Source: JALORV01 sp035498175 (GTDB taxonomy: Bacteria > Pseudomonadota > Gammaproteobacteria > Burkholderiales > Burkholderiaceae_F). From it: a stretch of DNA of 64,000 nt. Position numbers and translations under genes: made by a program. The notes beneath the pieces are model-generated. The model saw only the letters and a program-made list of their open reading frames with translations, had not been told where the DNA came from and did no database searches. The stretch lies in NCBI GenBank assembly GCA_035498175.1, contig DATKAJ010000085.1, forward strand, positions 1 to 64,000. The letters are read 5' to 3'. This document shows, one piece after another, positions 48,633 to 56,443 of the stretch (positions are counted from its first letter, which is position 1; each line of letters begins with the position of its first letter).

Positions 48633-50336
48633 ATGCGCGAGTTCGTCGAGCTCTTCCACGCTCTCGATGTCTCGACCTCCACCGCGGCGAAAGTCGCCGC
48701 GCTCCGCCGATACCTCGCGACCGCGGATGAGCGCGACGCCGCCTGGGTCGTGTACTTCCTCGCAGGCGGCAAGCCGCGCCAGTCGGTCGGATCGCGCGCG
48801 CTGCGCGAGTACGCGATTGGCGCGAGCGGCATCCCGGCGTGGCTGTTCGACGAGTGTTATGACGCGGTGGGCGATCTCGCGGAGACCATCGCGCTGCTGC
48901 TGCCGCCGCCGACGCGCCCGCTCGCCGGTTCCCTCGCCGAATGGATCGAGGAGCGGCTTCTGCCGCTGCGAGGACAGCCACCCGACGAGGTGGCAGCTGC
49001 GCTGCAGTCCGCCTTCGGACAGCTCGATGCGCGCGGGCGTTTCGTGTTCGTCAAGCTGATCGGCGGCGGTTTCCGGGTCGGCGTCTCCAAGTTGCTGGTC
49101 ATCCGTGCGGTTGCCGAGCACGCCGGCATCGACGCGAGGGTCATCGCCCAGCGGATGATGGGGTTCACTGACAATGCGGTCCGCCCCGATCCCGCGCGCT
49201 ATCGCGCGCTCATCGGGCGCGACGAGGGCAGTGCGATGGCTGCCCATCCGTATCCGTTCTTCCTGGCGCATGCGCTGCAGCTGCCGCTCGCAGAATTCGG
49301 TCGCGAGCTCGGACAACCGGACGACTGGCTGATCGAGTGGAAGTACGACGGCATCCGCGCCCAGCTCGTGCGGCGCGCGGGCCAAAGCTGGCTGTGGTCG
49401 CGGGGGGAAGAATTGATCGGCGAAAACTTCCCAGACGTGCTCGCGGCCTTCGCGGGTCTACCCGACGGCACGGTCCTCGATGGCGAGATCGTGGTCTGGC
49501 TTGATGAGCGCCCCGCGCCCTTTGCGCTGCTGCAGAAGCGGATCGCCCGCAGGCGCCTCAACGAGCGCGTGCTCAAGGAAATACCGGCGCTGTTCATCGC
49601 GTTCGACCTGCTTGAGTCCGGCGGCGAAGACTGGCGCGCGCGGCCGCAGCATGAGCGGCGCGCAGTCCTGCAGACACTTGCGCGCGAGCACGGATTGATG
49701 GTCGCACCACTCGTGGAAGGCGCGACGTGGCACGAACTTGCGATCAGGCGCACCGAATCGCGGGCACGCGCCGTCGAAGGCCTGATGTTGAAGCATCGGG
49801 CCGCGACCTATCGCGTCGGCCGCACCAAGGATCCCGACGGGGCGAACTGGTGGAAGTGGAAGATCGACCCCTTTTCGGTCGATGCAGTACTCGTCTATGC
49901 GCAACCCGGTCACGGCCGGCGTGCGAGCCTGTTCACCGACTACACGTTTGCGGTATGGGATCGAGCGCCGCGCGATGCCGCGGAAGCGCAGGCATACGTT
50001 GCCGCGCTGCGTGATGGCCTGGCGCCGGCAGACGCGCAGGCGCAAGGCCTTCCGGCACTGGTGCCGTTCGCCAAGGCCTATTCGGGGCTGACGGACACGG
50101 AGATCCGCCAGGTCGATGCCACGGTTCGCCGGAGTACGATCGGGCGCTTCGGACCGGTCCGCAGCGTCGTGCCTGTGATGATTTTCGAACTCGGCTTCGA
50201 GGGCATCCAGCGCAGTCCGCGGCACCGCAGCGGCATCGCAGTGCGGTTCCCGCGGATGCTGCGCTGGCGCACTGACAAGCCACTGCACGAGGCCGACACG
50301 CTGGAAACGCTGGAGCGCCTGTTGGCCGGCCGCTGA
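48633..50336 (+). CDS. ATP-dependent DNA ligase (ligase/exonuclease/helicase repair cluster)
   Basis: A 567-residue ATP-dependent ligase. The adenylated lysine is K237 in EWKYDGIRAQ. Motif III appears as VLDGEIVVW near 285, IV and V as EGLMLKH and NWWKWK near 385-410. An N-terminal alpha-helical DNA-binding domain covers residues 1-205, and the C-terminal OB-fold ends in RFPRMLRWRTDKP. This architecture is that of bacterial LigB-type enzymes found with a dedicated helicase and MBL exonuclease and implicated in repair of crosslinking damage. It is additional to the essential NAD-dependent ligase. It starts at ATG 7 bp after gltS. Confidence 0.93.
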   Translation: MREFVELFHALDVSTSTAAKVAALRRYLATADERDAAWVVYFLAGGKPRQSVGSRALREYAIGASGIPAWLFDECYDAVGDLAETIALLLPPPTRPLAGSLAEWIEERLLPLRGQPPDEVAAALQSAFGQLDARGRFVFVKLIGGGFRVGVSKLLVIRAVAEHAGIDARVIAQRMMGFTDNAVRPDPARYRALIGRDEGSAMAAHPYPFFLAHALQLPLAEFGRELGQPDDWLIEWKYDGIRAQLVRRAGQSWLWSRGEELIGENFPDVLAAFAGLPDGTVLDGEIVVWLDERPAPFALLQKRIARRRLNERVLKEIPALFIAFDLLESGGEDWRARPQHERRAVLQTLAREHGLMVAPLVEGATWHELAIRRTESRARAVEGLMLKHRAATYRVGRTKDPDGANWWKWKIDPFSVDAVLVYAQPGHGRRASLFTDYTFAVWDRAPRDAAEAQAYVAALRDGLAPADAQAQGLPALVPFAKAYSGLTDTEIRQVDATVRRSTIGRFGPVRSVVPVMIFELGFEGIQRSPRHRSGIAVRFPRMLRWRTDKPLHEADTLETLERLLAGR

Positions 50337-50446
50337 CTACCGGCGACGCGACACCACGGTGCGCGCCGCGGCCGGGAACGTAGCTACACTGCGGCCTGCT
50401 TTGCCACCGCGCAAGGCTTGTGACCATCCTCCAAGGAGACGAGCCG

Positions 50447-50689
50447 ATGAAGCGAATCACCGTTGTCCTTGCCGCGCTGCTGATGTCCGCCGGCGCGTTG
50501 GCCTTTCATTGCCCGCAGGATATGAAGAAGATCGACGACGCGCTCGCGAAGAACCCGCAACTGACCACGGCACAGATGGCCGACGTCAAGAAGTACCGCG
50601 AAGAAGGCGAGGCCCTGCACAAGGCGGGCAAGCACCAGGAGTCGATCGATACGCTTGCCAAGGCGATGAAGATCCTGAACATCCAGTAG
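50447..50689 (+). CDS. Small secreted protein
   Basis: An 80-residue exported protein. RBS AAGGAGAC precedes the ATG. The signal peptide MKRITVVLAALLMSAGALA is clear. The mature 60 residues form an amphipathic, lysine-rich helical peptide (FHCPQDMKKIDDALAKNPQ, then VKKYREEGEALHKAGKHQESIDTLAKAMKIL) that could fold as one TPR-like helical hairpin; a single cysteine is present. Function unknown. It is followed by an intrinsic terminator and lies between the ligase and helicase genes, with about 110 bp on either side, so it is probably expressed on its own. Confidence 0.82.
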   Translation: MKRITVVLAALLMSAGALAFHCPQDMKKIDDALAKNPQLTTAQMADVKKYREEGEALHKAGKHQESIDTLAKAMKILNIQ

Positions 50690-50703
50690 CTGCCTCACAC
50701 CGT

Positions 50704-50736
50704 CGAACGCCGCCTGCGGGCGGCGTTCGCATTTCT
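50704..50736 (+). terminator. Intrinsic terminator after the small secreted protein gene
   Basis: A perfect 11-bp stem (50704-50714 with 50719-50729) closes a four-base TGCG loop and is followed by CATTTCT. It lies 15 bp after the stop. The T-run is short, but the stem is very stable. Confidence 0.78.
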
Positions 50737-50795
50737 GCCCCGACATGCGTCCAACTGGACGACCGGCTCCTGTAGGCCGCCGGTCGCTGAAGTAA

Positions 50796-53453
50796 GTGAC
50801 TTCCGAGCGCCGCGGCCTGCCGCGCGGATCCAATGTGGGCACGCAGCTGCGCGCAAGGCGCGCGCGGCAGGCGCGCGAGCAGCGGCAGGCGCAGATCTGC
50901 GCCGAGCAGGCGACGGCGCCGGTTGCACCGCAGACGCGTCAACTGGCGTTGCCGAGCGCCGAGGGCTGGTTCGCAGCGCAGGGATGGCACGCCTTCGACT
51001 TCCAGCGCGAGGTCTGGGAGCACATTGCGGCCGGCCGCTCGGGCCTGCTGCACGCGACGACCGGGAGCGGCAAGACCTACGCAGTCTGGTTCGGCCTGCT
51101 CAACCGCGCGCTGGCGGGCGAGGTCCGCGGCGGCGGCCTGCGCCTGCTGTGGCTGACGCCGATGCGGGCGCTCTCGGCGGACACCGCGCGTGCGCTCGAA
51201 GCTCCGCTGGCGCAGCTCGGGCTCGACTGGAAAGTCGGTGTGCGCACCGGCGACACCGAGGTGGCCGAGCGCGCCCGGCAGTCGGAGCGACTGCCCGAGG
51301 CGCTGGTCACGACGCCCGAGAGCCTCAGCCTCATGCTGACGCGGGCCGATTCGCCCGCGGCACTTGCGGGCATCGAACTCGTCGTCGTCGATGAGTGGCA
51401 CGAACTGATGGGCAGCAAGCGTGGCGTGCAGGTGCAACTTGCGCTTGCGCGCCTGCGCCGCTTCGCGAGCCCGCACGCTCCCCTCCTTGAGGAGGGGCGG
51501 GTGGGAGGTGGGTCATATGCGGGCCTTGGGCCCCAGCCACGAGCGGAGCTCGTGGTCTGGGGCCTCTCGGCAACGCTTGGCAACACCGAGCATGCGATGG
51601 AAGTGCTGCTGGCCGGCACGCCCGGGGTGCTGGTTCGGGGTGCAGTGCCGAAGCGGATCGTGGTCGACACGCTGCTGCCGGACGAGCCGGGTCGTTTCCC
51701 ATGGGGCGGCCATCTCGGCATCCGGATGCTGCAGCCGGTAGTGCGCGAGATCGAAAGTGCCTCCAGCACGATCGTCTTCACGAACACGCGTTCGCAAGCC
51801 GAGATCTGGTACCGGTCGTTGCTGGATGCGCGTCCGGCATGGGCCGGACTGATCGCGCTGCATCACGGTTCGCTCGACAAGGCGGTGCGCGACTGGGTCG
51901 AGCGCGGCCTGAAGGAGGGCCGGCTGAAGGCGGTCGTCGCGACTTCGAGTCTCGACCTCGGGGTCGACTTCCTGCCGGTCGAACGCGTGCTTCAGGTGGG
52001 CAGCCCGAAGGGTGTAGCGCGACTGCTGCAGCGCGCGGGCCGCAGTGGCCACGCGCCGGGCCGGCCGTCACGGGTCACGATCGTGCCGACCCATACGCTC
52101 GAGCTGGTCGAAGCCGCAGCTGCGCGTACAGCCATCGCAGCCGGTCGGGTCGAGCAGCGCATGGCGCCCGACAGGCCGCTCGACGTTCTCGTGCAACACC
52201 TGGTGACGCTCGCGCTCGGTACCGGCTTCCGCGAAGACGAAGCGCTGGCCGAGGTCCGCAGCACCTGGAGCTACCGCGCGCTGGCAGACGAGGAGTTTGC
52301 GTGGGTGCTTGACTTTGTCGGCCGCGGCGGCGAAGCGCTGCGCGCGTACCCTGAATATCACCGCGTGGTGCGCGGCGACGACGGCGTCTGGCGCGTGCCC
52401 GACCGCCGCATCGCGCAGCGCCACCGTATGTCGGTCGGCACCATCGTGGCCGAAGCGGCGATGCTGGTGAAGATGCTGAACGGGCGCAACGTCGGCACGA
52501 TCGAAGAGTCGTTCATCGCGCGCCTGCGCAAGGGAGACACCTTTGTCTTCGGGGGGCGCCTGCTCGAGCTGGTACGCATCCACGAGATGACGGCCTATGT
52601 GCAGCCGGCCCGGCACCGCAGCGGGGCTGTGCCGCGGTGGTCGGGCACGAAGATGCCGCTTTCGACCGAAATGGCCGACGCGGCGCTGAGCGAGCTCGAG
52701 GGCGCCATCGCCGGGCATTACGAGGCGGACGAGATGCGCCTCGCGCGGCCGCTGATCGAGCTGCAGGAGCGCTGGTCTGCGGTCCCGACCCGCGACACGC
52801 TGGTGGTCGAATCCATGCGGTCGGCCGAAGGGCGGCATCTCTTCGTCTACCCGTTCGCCGGGCGCCACGTCCACCTCGGACTCGCGTCGCTGATCGCATG
52901 CCGCATCGGTCGCGTCCAGCCCGCGACGTTCTCAATCGCAATCAACGACTACGGCTTCGAGCTGCTGTCGCCGGTGGACGTCGACTGGATGGGCGCGTGG
53001 CAGCGGCGCGGCGATGCCCTGCTGGGAGAGGCCGCGCTGCTCGAGGACGTCCTCGCCAGCCTCAATGCGGGAGAGCTCGCGCAGCGTCGCTTTCGCGAGG
53101 TGGCGCGTGTCGCCGGACTCGTGTTCCAGGGGTTCCCCGGCGCGCCGAAGTCCGTCAGGCAGCTCCAGGCAAGTTCGAGCCTCTTCTACGAGGTGTTCCG
53201 CAAGTACGACGCCGGCAACCGCCTGCTCGGACAGGCCGAGCGCGAGGTGCTCGAGCAGGAACTCGATCTGCAACGGCTGCGCGCGGCGCTGGGCCGCATG
53301 CGCGGCCAGCGGCTCGCGTACCGCCTCCTCGCGCGCCCGACGCCGTTCGCCTTTCCGCTGATGGTCGAGCGGCTGCGGGAGCAGGTGACGACCGAAAAGC
53401 TGAGTGCGCGGATCGAGCGCATACTTGCGGAGGTCGAAACTGTGGCCGGATAG
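50796..53453 (+). CDS. Ligase-associated DEXH-box helicase (Lhr type)
   Basis: An 885-residue superfamily-2 helicase. Motif I is ATTGSGKT at 87-94, motif Ia LTPMRALSAD, motif II VVDEWHE near 190, motif III WGLSATLG, and motif VI LLQRAGRSGHAPG near 410. A winged-helix and Lhr-type C-terminal domain follow to residue 885. It works with the ligase and MBL exonuclease of this cluster in DNA repair. Between FASPH and the WGLSATLG strand there are about 20 extra residues (roughly 228-250) rich in Gly, encoded by a palindromic stretch at 51480-51564 that seems to be an in-frame insertion. The start is GTG at 50796 with a weak ribosome-binding site; the exact N-terminus is uncertain. Confidence 0.9.
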   Translation: MTSERRGLPRGSNVGTQLRARRARQAREQRQAQICAEQATAPVAPQTRQLALPSAEGWFAAQGWHAFDFQREVWEHIAAGRSGLLHATTGSGKTYAVWFGLLNRALAGEVRGGGLRLLWLTPMRALSADTARALEAPLAQLGLDWKVGVRTGDTEVAERARQSERLPEALVTTPESLSLMLTRADSPAALAGIELVVVDEWHELMGSKRGVQVQLALARLRRFASPHAPLLEEGRVGGGSYAGLGPQPRAELVVWGLSATLGNTEHAMEVLLAGTPGVLVRGAVPKRIVVDTLLPDEPGRFPWGGHLGIRMLQPVVREIESASSTIVFTNTRSQAEIWYRSLLDARPAWAGLIALHHGSLDKAVRDWVERGLKEGRLKAVVATSSLDLGVDFLPVERVLQVGSPKGVARLLQRAGRSGHAPGRPSRVTIVPTHTLELVEAAAARTAIAAGRVEQRMAPDRPLDVLVQHLVTLALGTGFREDEALAEVRSTWSYRALADEEFAWVLDFVGRGGEALRAYPEYHRVVRGDDGVWRVPDRRIAQRHRMSVGTIVAEAAMLVKMLNGRNVGTIEESFIARLRKGDTFVFGGRLLELVRIHEMTAYVQPARHRSGAVPRWSGTKMPLSTEMADAALSELEGAIAGHYEADEMRLARPLIELQERWSAVPTRDTLVVESMRSAEGRHLFVYPFAGRHVHLGLASLIACRIGRVQPATFSIAINDYGFELLSPVDVDWMGAWQRRGDALLGEAALLEDVLASLNAGELAQRRFREVARVAGLVFQGFPGAPKSVRQLQASSSLFYEVFRKYDAGNRLLGQAEREVLEQELDLQRLRAALGRMRGQRLAYRLLARPTPFAFPLMVERLREQVTTEKLSARIERILAEVETVAG
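51480..51564. repeat. In-frame inverted-repeat insertion within the helicase gene
   Basis: Two hairpins: CCCCTCC-TTGA-GGAGGGG at 51480-51497, and a 16-bp stem at 51529-51544 pairing with 51548-51564 (one bulged T at 51556) around GGA. The right arm of the second is the native codons for the conserved ELVVWGL strand, so the left arm looks like an inverted copy of neighbouring gene sequence. The reading frame is kept. Confidence 0.6.
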
Positions 53454-53539
53454 GGGTACAAGATGTTGTGTCGAAGAGCGTGAGTGGCCAACATCTAGTG
53501 CACCTGTCGTGGTGTCCCATACATTTCCGGATCGCATCG

Positions 53540-53581
53540 TCAGAGGGAAAATGGCGTTGCGCGACCGCAATTTCCCTCTGA
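53540..53581. repeat. 11-bp inverted repeat upstream of the SWIB gene
   Basis: TCAGAGGGAAA at 53540-53550 is perfectly inverted at 53571-53581 around a 20-nt GC-rich spacer. It lies in the 259-bp gap between helicase and SWIB genes. There is no T-run on the plus strand after it, so it is not an ordinary terminator of the helicase gene. Function unknown: perhaps an operator or a repeat element. Confidence 0.55.
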
Positions 53582-53598
53582 AAAATTGAATTCTCCTC

Positions 53599-53626
53599 TT
53601 GTAATTCGTCGCGTTTCCTCTAGGAT
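53599..53626 (+). promoter_or_regulatory. Candidate promoter of the SWIB gene
   Basis: TTGTAA at 53599-53604 and TAGGAT at 53621-53626 with 16 bp between them resemble sigma-70 boxes. It lies 18 bp after the inverted repeat and about 85 bp ahead of the ATG. Only a consensus match supports it. Confidence 0.35.
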
Positions 53627-53712
53627 CGCGCTCACCCAACGAGAGCGCTCTTGCAATCTTCATTCGAGAACGCTGTCGCTGTGGCATCCGAAATCCCTTA
53701 AAGGAGAAGTCG

Positions 53713-54090
53713 ATGGCAACAAAGAAGGCGAAGAAGGCTGCGAAGAAGCCCGCGAAGAAGGCGGCGAAGAAGACCGTAAAGAAGGCCGCCAAGAAGACTG
53801 CAAAGAAGACCGCGAAGAAGGCCGCCAAGAAGAAGGTTGCCCGCAAGCCGAATGCGGCATTCATGAAGCCGCTGATGCCGAGCGGCCCGCTGGCAGCAAT
53901 CGTCGGCTCTTCGCCGATGCCGCGCACCGAAGTGACGAGCAAGATCTGGGCGTACATCAAGAAGAACAAGCTGCAGGACGCCGTCAACCGCCGCATGATC
54001 AATGCGGACGACAAGCTCAAGGCGCTGTTCGGCAAGGCCCAGGCCTCGATGTTCGAGCTGACCAAGTACGTCAGCAAGCACCTGAAGTAG
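53713..54090 (+). CDS. SWIB-domain protein with histone H1-like basic N-terminus
   Basis: A 125-residue DNA-associated protein with two parts. Residues 1-45 are almost only Lys and Ala in KKAAKK or KKTAKK repeats like the C-terminal tail of histone H1. Residues about 48-125 form a SWIB/MDM2 domain: FMKPLMPSGPLAAIVG, SKIWAYIKKNKLQD and INADDKLKALFGK. Such fusions occur in Chlamydia and some betaproteobacteria and are thought to act in nucleoid packing. AAGGAGAAG precedes the ATG. A terminator follows, so the gene is a single transcription unit. The tail repeats in DNA, based on AAGAAGGC and its variants, could slip and change length. Confidence 0.93.
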   Translation: MATKKAKKAAKKPAKKAAKKTVKKAAKKTAKKTAKKAAKKKVARKPNAAFMKPLMPSGPLAAIVGSSPMPRTEVTSKIWAYIKKNKLQDAVNRRMINADDKLKALFGKAQASMFELTKYVSKHLK

Positions 54091-54121
54091 TCGCCGCGCG
54101 GGATCTCCCGCGACCGATCAG

Positions 54122-54162
54122 ATCGCCCGACGCCGCACCAGCGGCCCGGGCGATTTTCTTTT
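54122..54162 (+). terminator. Intrinsic terminator of the SWIB gene
   Basis: ATCGCCCG at 54122-54129 pairs with CGGGCGAT at 54147-54154, with an inner GCCGC/GCGGC stem (54132-54136 with 54141-54145). TTTTCTTTT follows at 54154-54162. It lies 32 bp after the SWIB stop; a smaller CGCGGGA/TCCCGCG palindrome comes just before. Confidence 0.88.
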
Positions 54163-54276
54163 GGACTGAGGGCGGATCCGCCCGTTCGGCCGCGGAATTG
54201 CGCGCCGATCCGCCTGCAATCCGTCGTCGACACCCGGCGGCAGCACTGGCATGCTCGATGCATAAGGAGTCTGTCG

Positions 54277-55026
54277 ATGGCCTGGCAGAGCGTGGAGACG
54301 ATCCCCATCAGCGTGGACTCGGCGATCACGCCGCGGTGCGCGGACGCCGTTCGCTCTGCGCTGCTCAGCCGCGCACTGCCGCTGGCACGTCTGGTCGACG
54401 GTCGCGCCGAGCCTCTCGCTACGGCCTCCCTGCTGGTCGACGGATCCTCGCTCGCGCTGCTGACGGCTGCGCACGTCTTCGATCACGCCAATGCCGGCGA
54501 CCTTGCCGTGCCGCTGCCTCGCGAGGGCAGGTGGGCGTGCCTTCGATCGGCGCGAACACGGGTCCTAGCTCAGCCGGAACGTGACATCGCGCTGGTCATG
54601 ATCGGCGATGGCGCGACAGCGCGCCGTTTGCGTGCCAACTGGACTGCGGTCGCGCGGTCACACCTGACGCACAGGCCCGTGAGCGGCGCCGTGCCGTGCG
54701 TTTACGCCGTGGCCGGTTACCCGGTGTCGCAGGTGCGCAGGATCGACGGATCCGTCTACATGAAGCCACTGGTGCTGTTCACGACGCTGCTCGACGCCGA
54801 CCGACTGGCCTATGCGCACACCGCGACGCGCGTCGACGGTCTGCACATCCACACGCCTGAACTCGATGGCGTTTCGGGTGCGCTGATCTGGGCGGTGCAC
54901 GAGGATCGCGGGGGCGAGTGCCTGCTGCTCGGTGCGGCCGTGCAGGTGGCGTTCATGCACGGGCGCTACGTGCGCACCGAGCCGCTGTCGCAGGCGGCGC
55001 TGTCGGGCCACCTGCGGCCGCACTGA
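54277..55026 (+). CDS. Trypsin-like peptidase-fold protein without signal peptide
   Basis: A 249-residue protein with a chymotrypsin-type catalytic triad. The expected residues are H66 in LLTAAHVF, D103 in ERDIALV and S200 in DGVSGAL, and their spacing is very close to that of chymotrypsin. The N-terminal MAWQSVETIPISVD is not a signal peptide and there is no membrane segment, so it would be cytoplasmic or exported by another route. The Gly before the serine is GVSG rather than GDSG. AAGGAG precedes the ATG. It stands alone, converging on a small membrane protein gene. Cytoplasmic trypsin-like proteins can act as proteolytic effectors in defence or stress, but no partner gene is seen. Confidence 0.7.
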   Translation: MAWQSVETIPISVDSAITPRCADAVRSALLSRALPLARLVDGRAEPLATASLLVDGSSLALLTAAHVFDHANAGDLAVPLPREGRWACLRSARTRVLAQPERDIALVMIGDGATARRLRANWTAVARSHLTHRPVSGAVPCVYAVAGYPVSQVRRIDGSVYMKPLVLFTTLLDADRLAYAHTATRVDGLHIHTPELDGVSGALIWAVHEDRGGECLLLGAAVQVAFMHGRYVRTEPLSQAALSGHLRPH

Positions 55027-55033
55027 CGCGTTC

Positions 55034-55312
55034 TCAGGCGAACACGTCGATCGTTACCTGCACGTGGGGATCGATGTGCACGCCCCGGGAAAAGGATGTC
55101 GACGCCGTCCCGGCTGTCGGCTCGAAGGACGGCGGCGTCCCCTCGGAACTTGCGGTGGAGACGAGCGCATTCACGACATCGGCAAACTGGCGCGGTGTGT
55201 CGGCGATGGCAAACGCGCCGGCGAGTGCGATGACGACGATGACGGCGCCGAACAGCGCGCCCGCGATCGCGCGCTCGGCGCCGGGGCGACCGGAACGAAT
55301 GTGCTGGCTCAT
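55034..55312 (-). CDS. Small single-pass membrane protein of unknown function
   Basis: A 92-residue protein starting at 55312, chosen because AGGAG lies eight bases upstream; a longer start at 55360 is less likely. Residues about 16-38 (AGALFGAVIVVIALAGAFAIA) form one membrane helix, and the remaining 50 residues are polar, Thr/Ser rich and perhaps periplasmic. No family recognised. It converges on the trypsin-like gene with a 7-bp gap and follows the HNH gene on the same strand after 152 bp. Confidence 0.6.
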   Translation of the reverse strand: MSQHIRSGRPGAERAIAGALFGAVIVVIALAGAFAIADTPRQFADVVNALVSTASSEGTPPSFEPTAGTASTSFSRGVHIDPHVQVTIDVFA

Positions 55313-55464
55313 TTTCGGATCTCCTGGATGGCCCGGGACCTCCGGGCCGCGATGCGCCACGCATCGCTTGATCCGAACTCTAGGGAGCAGCCCCGCCGCG
55401 GACGACGGATCAGTCCACAGGCATCGCGTCGACTATTCGACAAGCGGCGACCCGGCCGCGCCGC

Positions 55465-56049
55465 TCACTGGTGCGCCCAGCGCGAATGACGCGGCAATGT
55501 GGCCTGCAAAAAGGCCATCTGGTCGGCGAGGATGCGTCGATTGCTGAGGATGAAACCCTCGTTGCGGCAGACCGCATAGGGCACGTACAGCAGCGGCATG
55601 TGCGCTTCTTCGGGTCGGCGGTTGCCCTTGCGGGTATTGCAGGAGCGGCACGCGGTCACGACGTTGGTCCATTCGTGGCGCCCGCCGCGCGACACCGGCA
55701 GGATGTGCTCGACCGTCAGCTCGAGCTCGTGGAAGTGGCCGCCGCAGTACGCGCAGACGTTGCGGTCGCGTGCAAACAGGCGGTGCTTGGTCAGCCCGAC
55801 GTGGGCGTGACCGTGCGGTATCCGGTGCCTGCCGCGGATCATCACGATCGAACTCGTGATGAATTCGGACCTCAGCCCGGTGGCCTCCTGAAGGCCGCCC
55901 GCCATTCCGAACAGGTTGTCGCCGAGTTCGGTCACGACCTTGCCCGACGCGTAATAGCGCGCAGCACGCTGCATCAACGCCCAGCGGACCGGCTGGCCCT
56001 GAGAGTCGATGATCAGGATCTTCGGTATGGACTCCAGCACATAAGCCAT
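55465..56049 (-). CDS. HNH endonuclease
   Basis: A 194-residue nuclease with an HNH domain in the C-terminal half. The zinc and catalytic residues appear as CAYCGG (C99, C102), TVEHILPVSRGG with H115, GRHEWTNV with H125 and N129, and CRSCN (C134, C137). The N-terminal 95 residues, beginning MAYVLESIPKILIIDSQGQP, are a conserved part of this small betaproteobacterial HNH family. The start at 56049 is taken; an upstream extension is open but has no family resemblance. Similar solitary HNH genes are common and are not linked to restriction systems. No methyltransferase is nearby. Confidence 0.88.
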   Translation of the reverse strand: MAYVLESIPKILIIDSQGQPVRWALMQRAARYYASGKVVTELGDNLFGMAGGLQEATGLRSEFITSSIVMIRGRHRIPHGHAHVGLTKHRLFARDRNVCAYCGGHFHELELTVEHILPVSRGGRHEWTNVVTACRSCNTRKGNRRPEEAHMPLLYVPYAVCRNEGFILSNRRILADQMAFLQATLPRHSRWAHQ

Positions 56050-56101
56050 GGCTGCGCGGATTGTGCCACGCGTGCCGTGACCGCGGTCTGGCTCAGGGTG
56101 C

Positions 56102-56377
56102 CTAGGGTCGGGGTGCCCAGTCCTCCGGGCGGAAGGCGAGCTGCTGTCCGTCCTCAAGAATCACGACGGCTTCGGGTTCGGTCGCAGTCCGGATGACCGT
56201 CACGCGGCCGCGGGAGCCGTCGATCCGGTGCTGCACGAGGTCGCCCTCATGCAGTCCCCCGCGCATCAGCGCTCGCAGGACGTCGAGCACCTTGCGATCG
56301 TGCGAGATGCGGTCCAGCTTGTCCTGCAAGGACAGTGGTGCAGCGGACTGCGGTGCTAGATCTCTTGTGCGGCCCAT
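56102..56377 (-). CDS. Hypothetical protein
   Basis: A 91-residue protein starting at ATG 56377; an in-frame TTG at 56425 would add 16 residues. The C-terminal half, with LHEGDLVQHRIDGSRGRVTV and VVILEDGQQLAFRPEDWAPRP, looks like a small beta-barrel (SH3- or KOW-like). I do not recognise a family. It lies 52 bp upstream of the HNH gene and could be co-transcribed with it. No signal or membrane segment. Confidence 0.5.
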   Translation of the reverse strand: MGRTRDLAPQSAAPLSLQDKLDRISHDRKVLDVLRALMRGGLHEGDLVQHRIDGSRGRVTVIRTATEPEAVVILEDGQQLAFRPEDWAPRP

Positions 56378-56443
56378 GTCTGCACGGATTCTCTGCGCTC
56401 GGCCGAGCGCGCGGAATTCGGTCAAACCCGGGGCGTGAAAACG

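Noticed and set aside
47279..48832. Minus-strand open frame of about 517 codons under gltS
   Set aside because: Arg/His/Gln-rich without motif, opposite to a clear glutamate symporter gene with a good ribosome-binding site.
53713..53850. Tandem DNA repeat at the start of the SWIB gene
   Set aside because: Fully explained by the Lys/Ala-rich coding sequence; listed as a property of that gene and not as a separate element.
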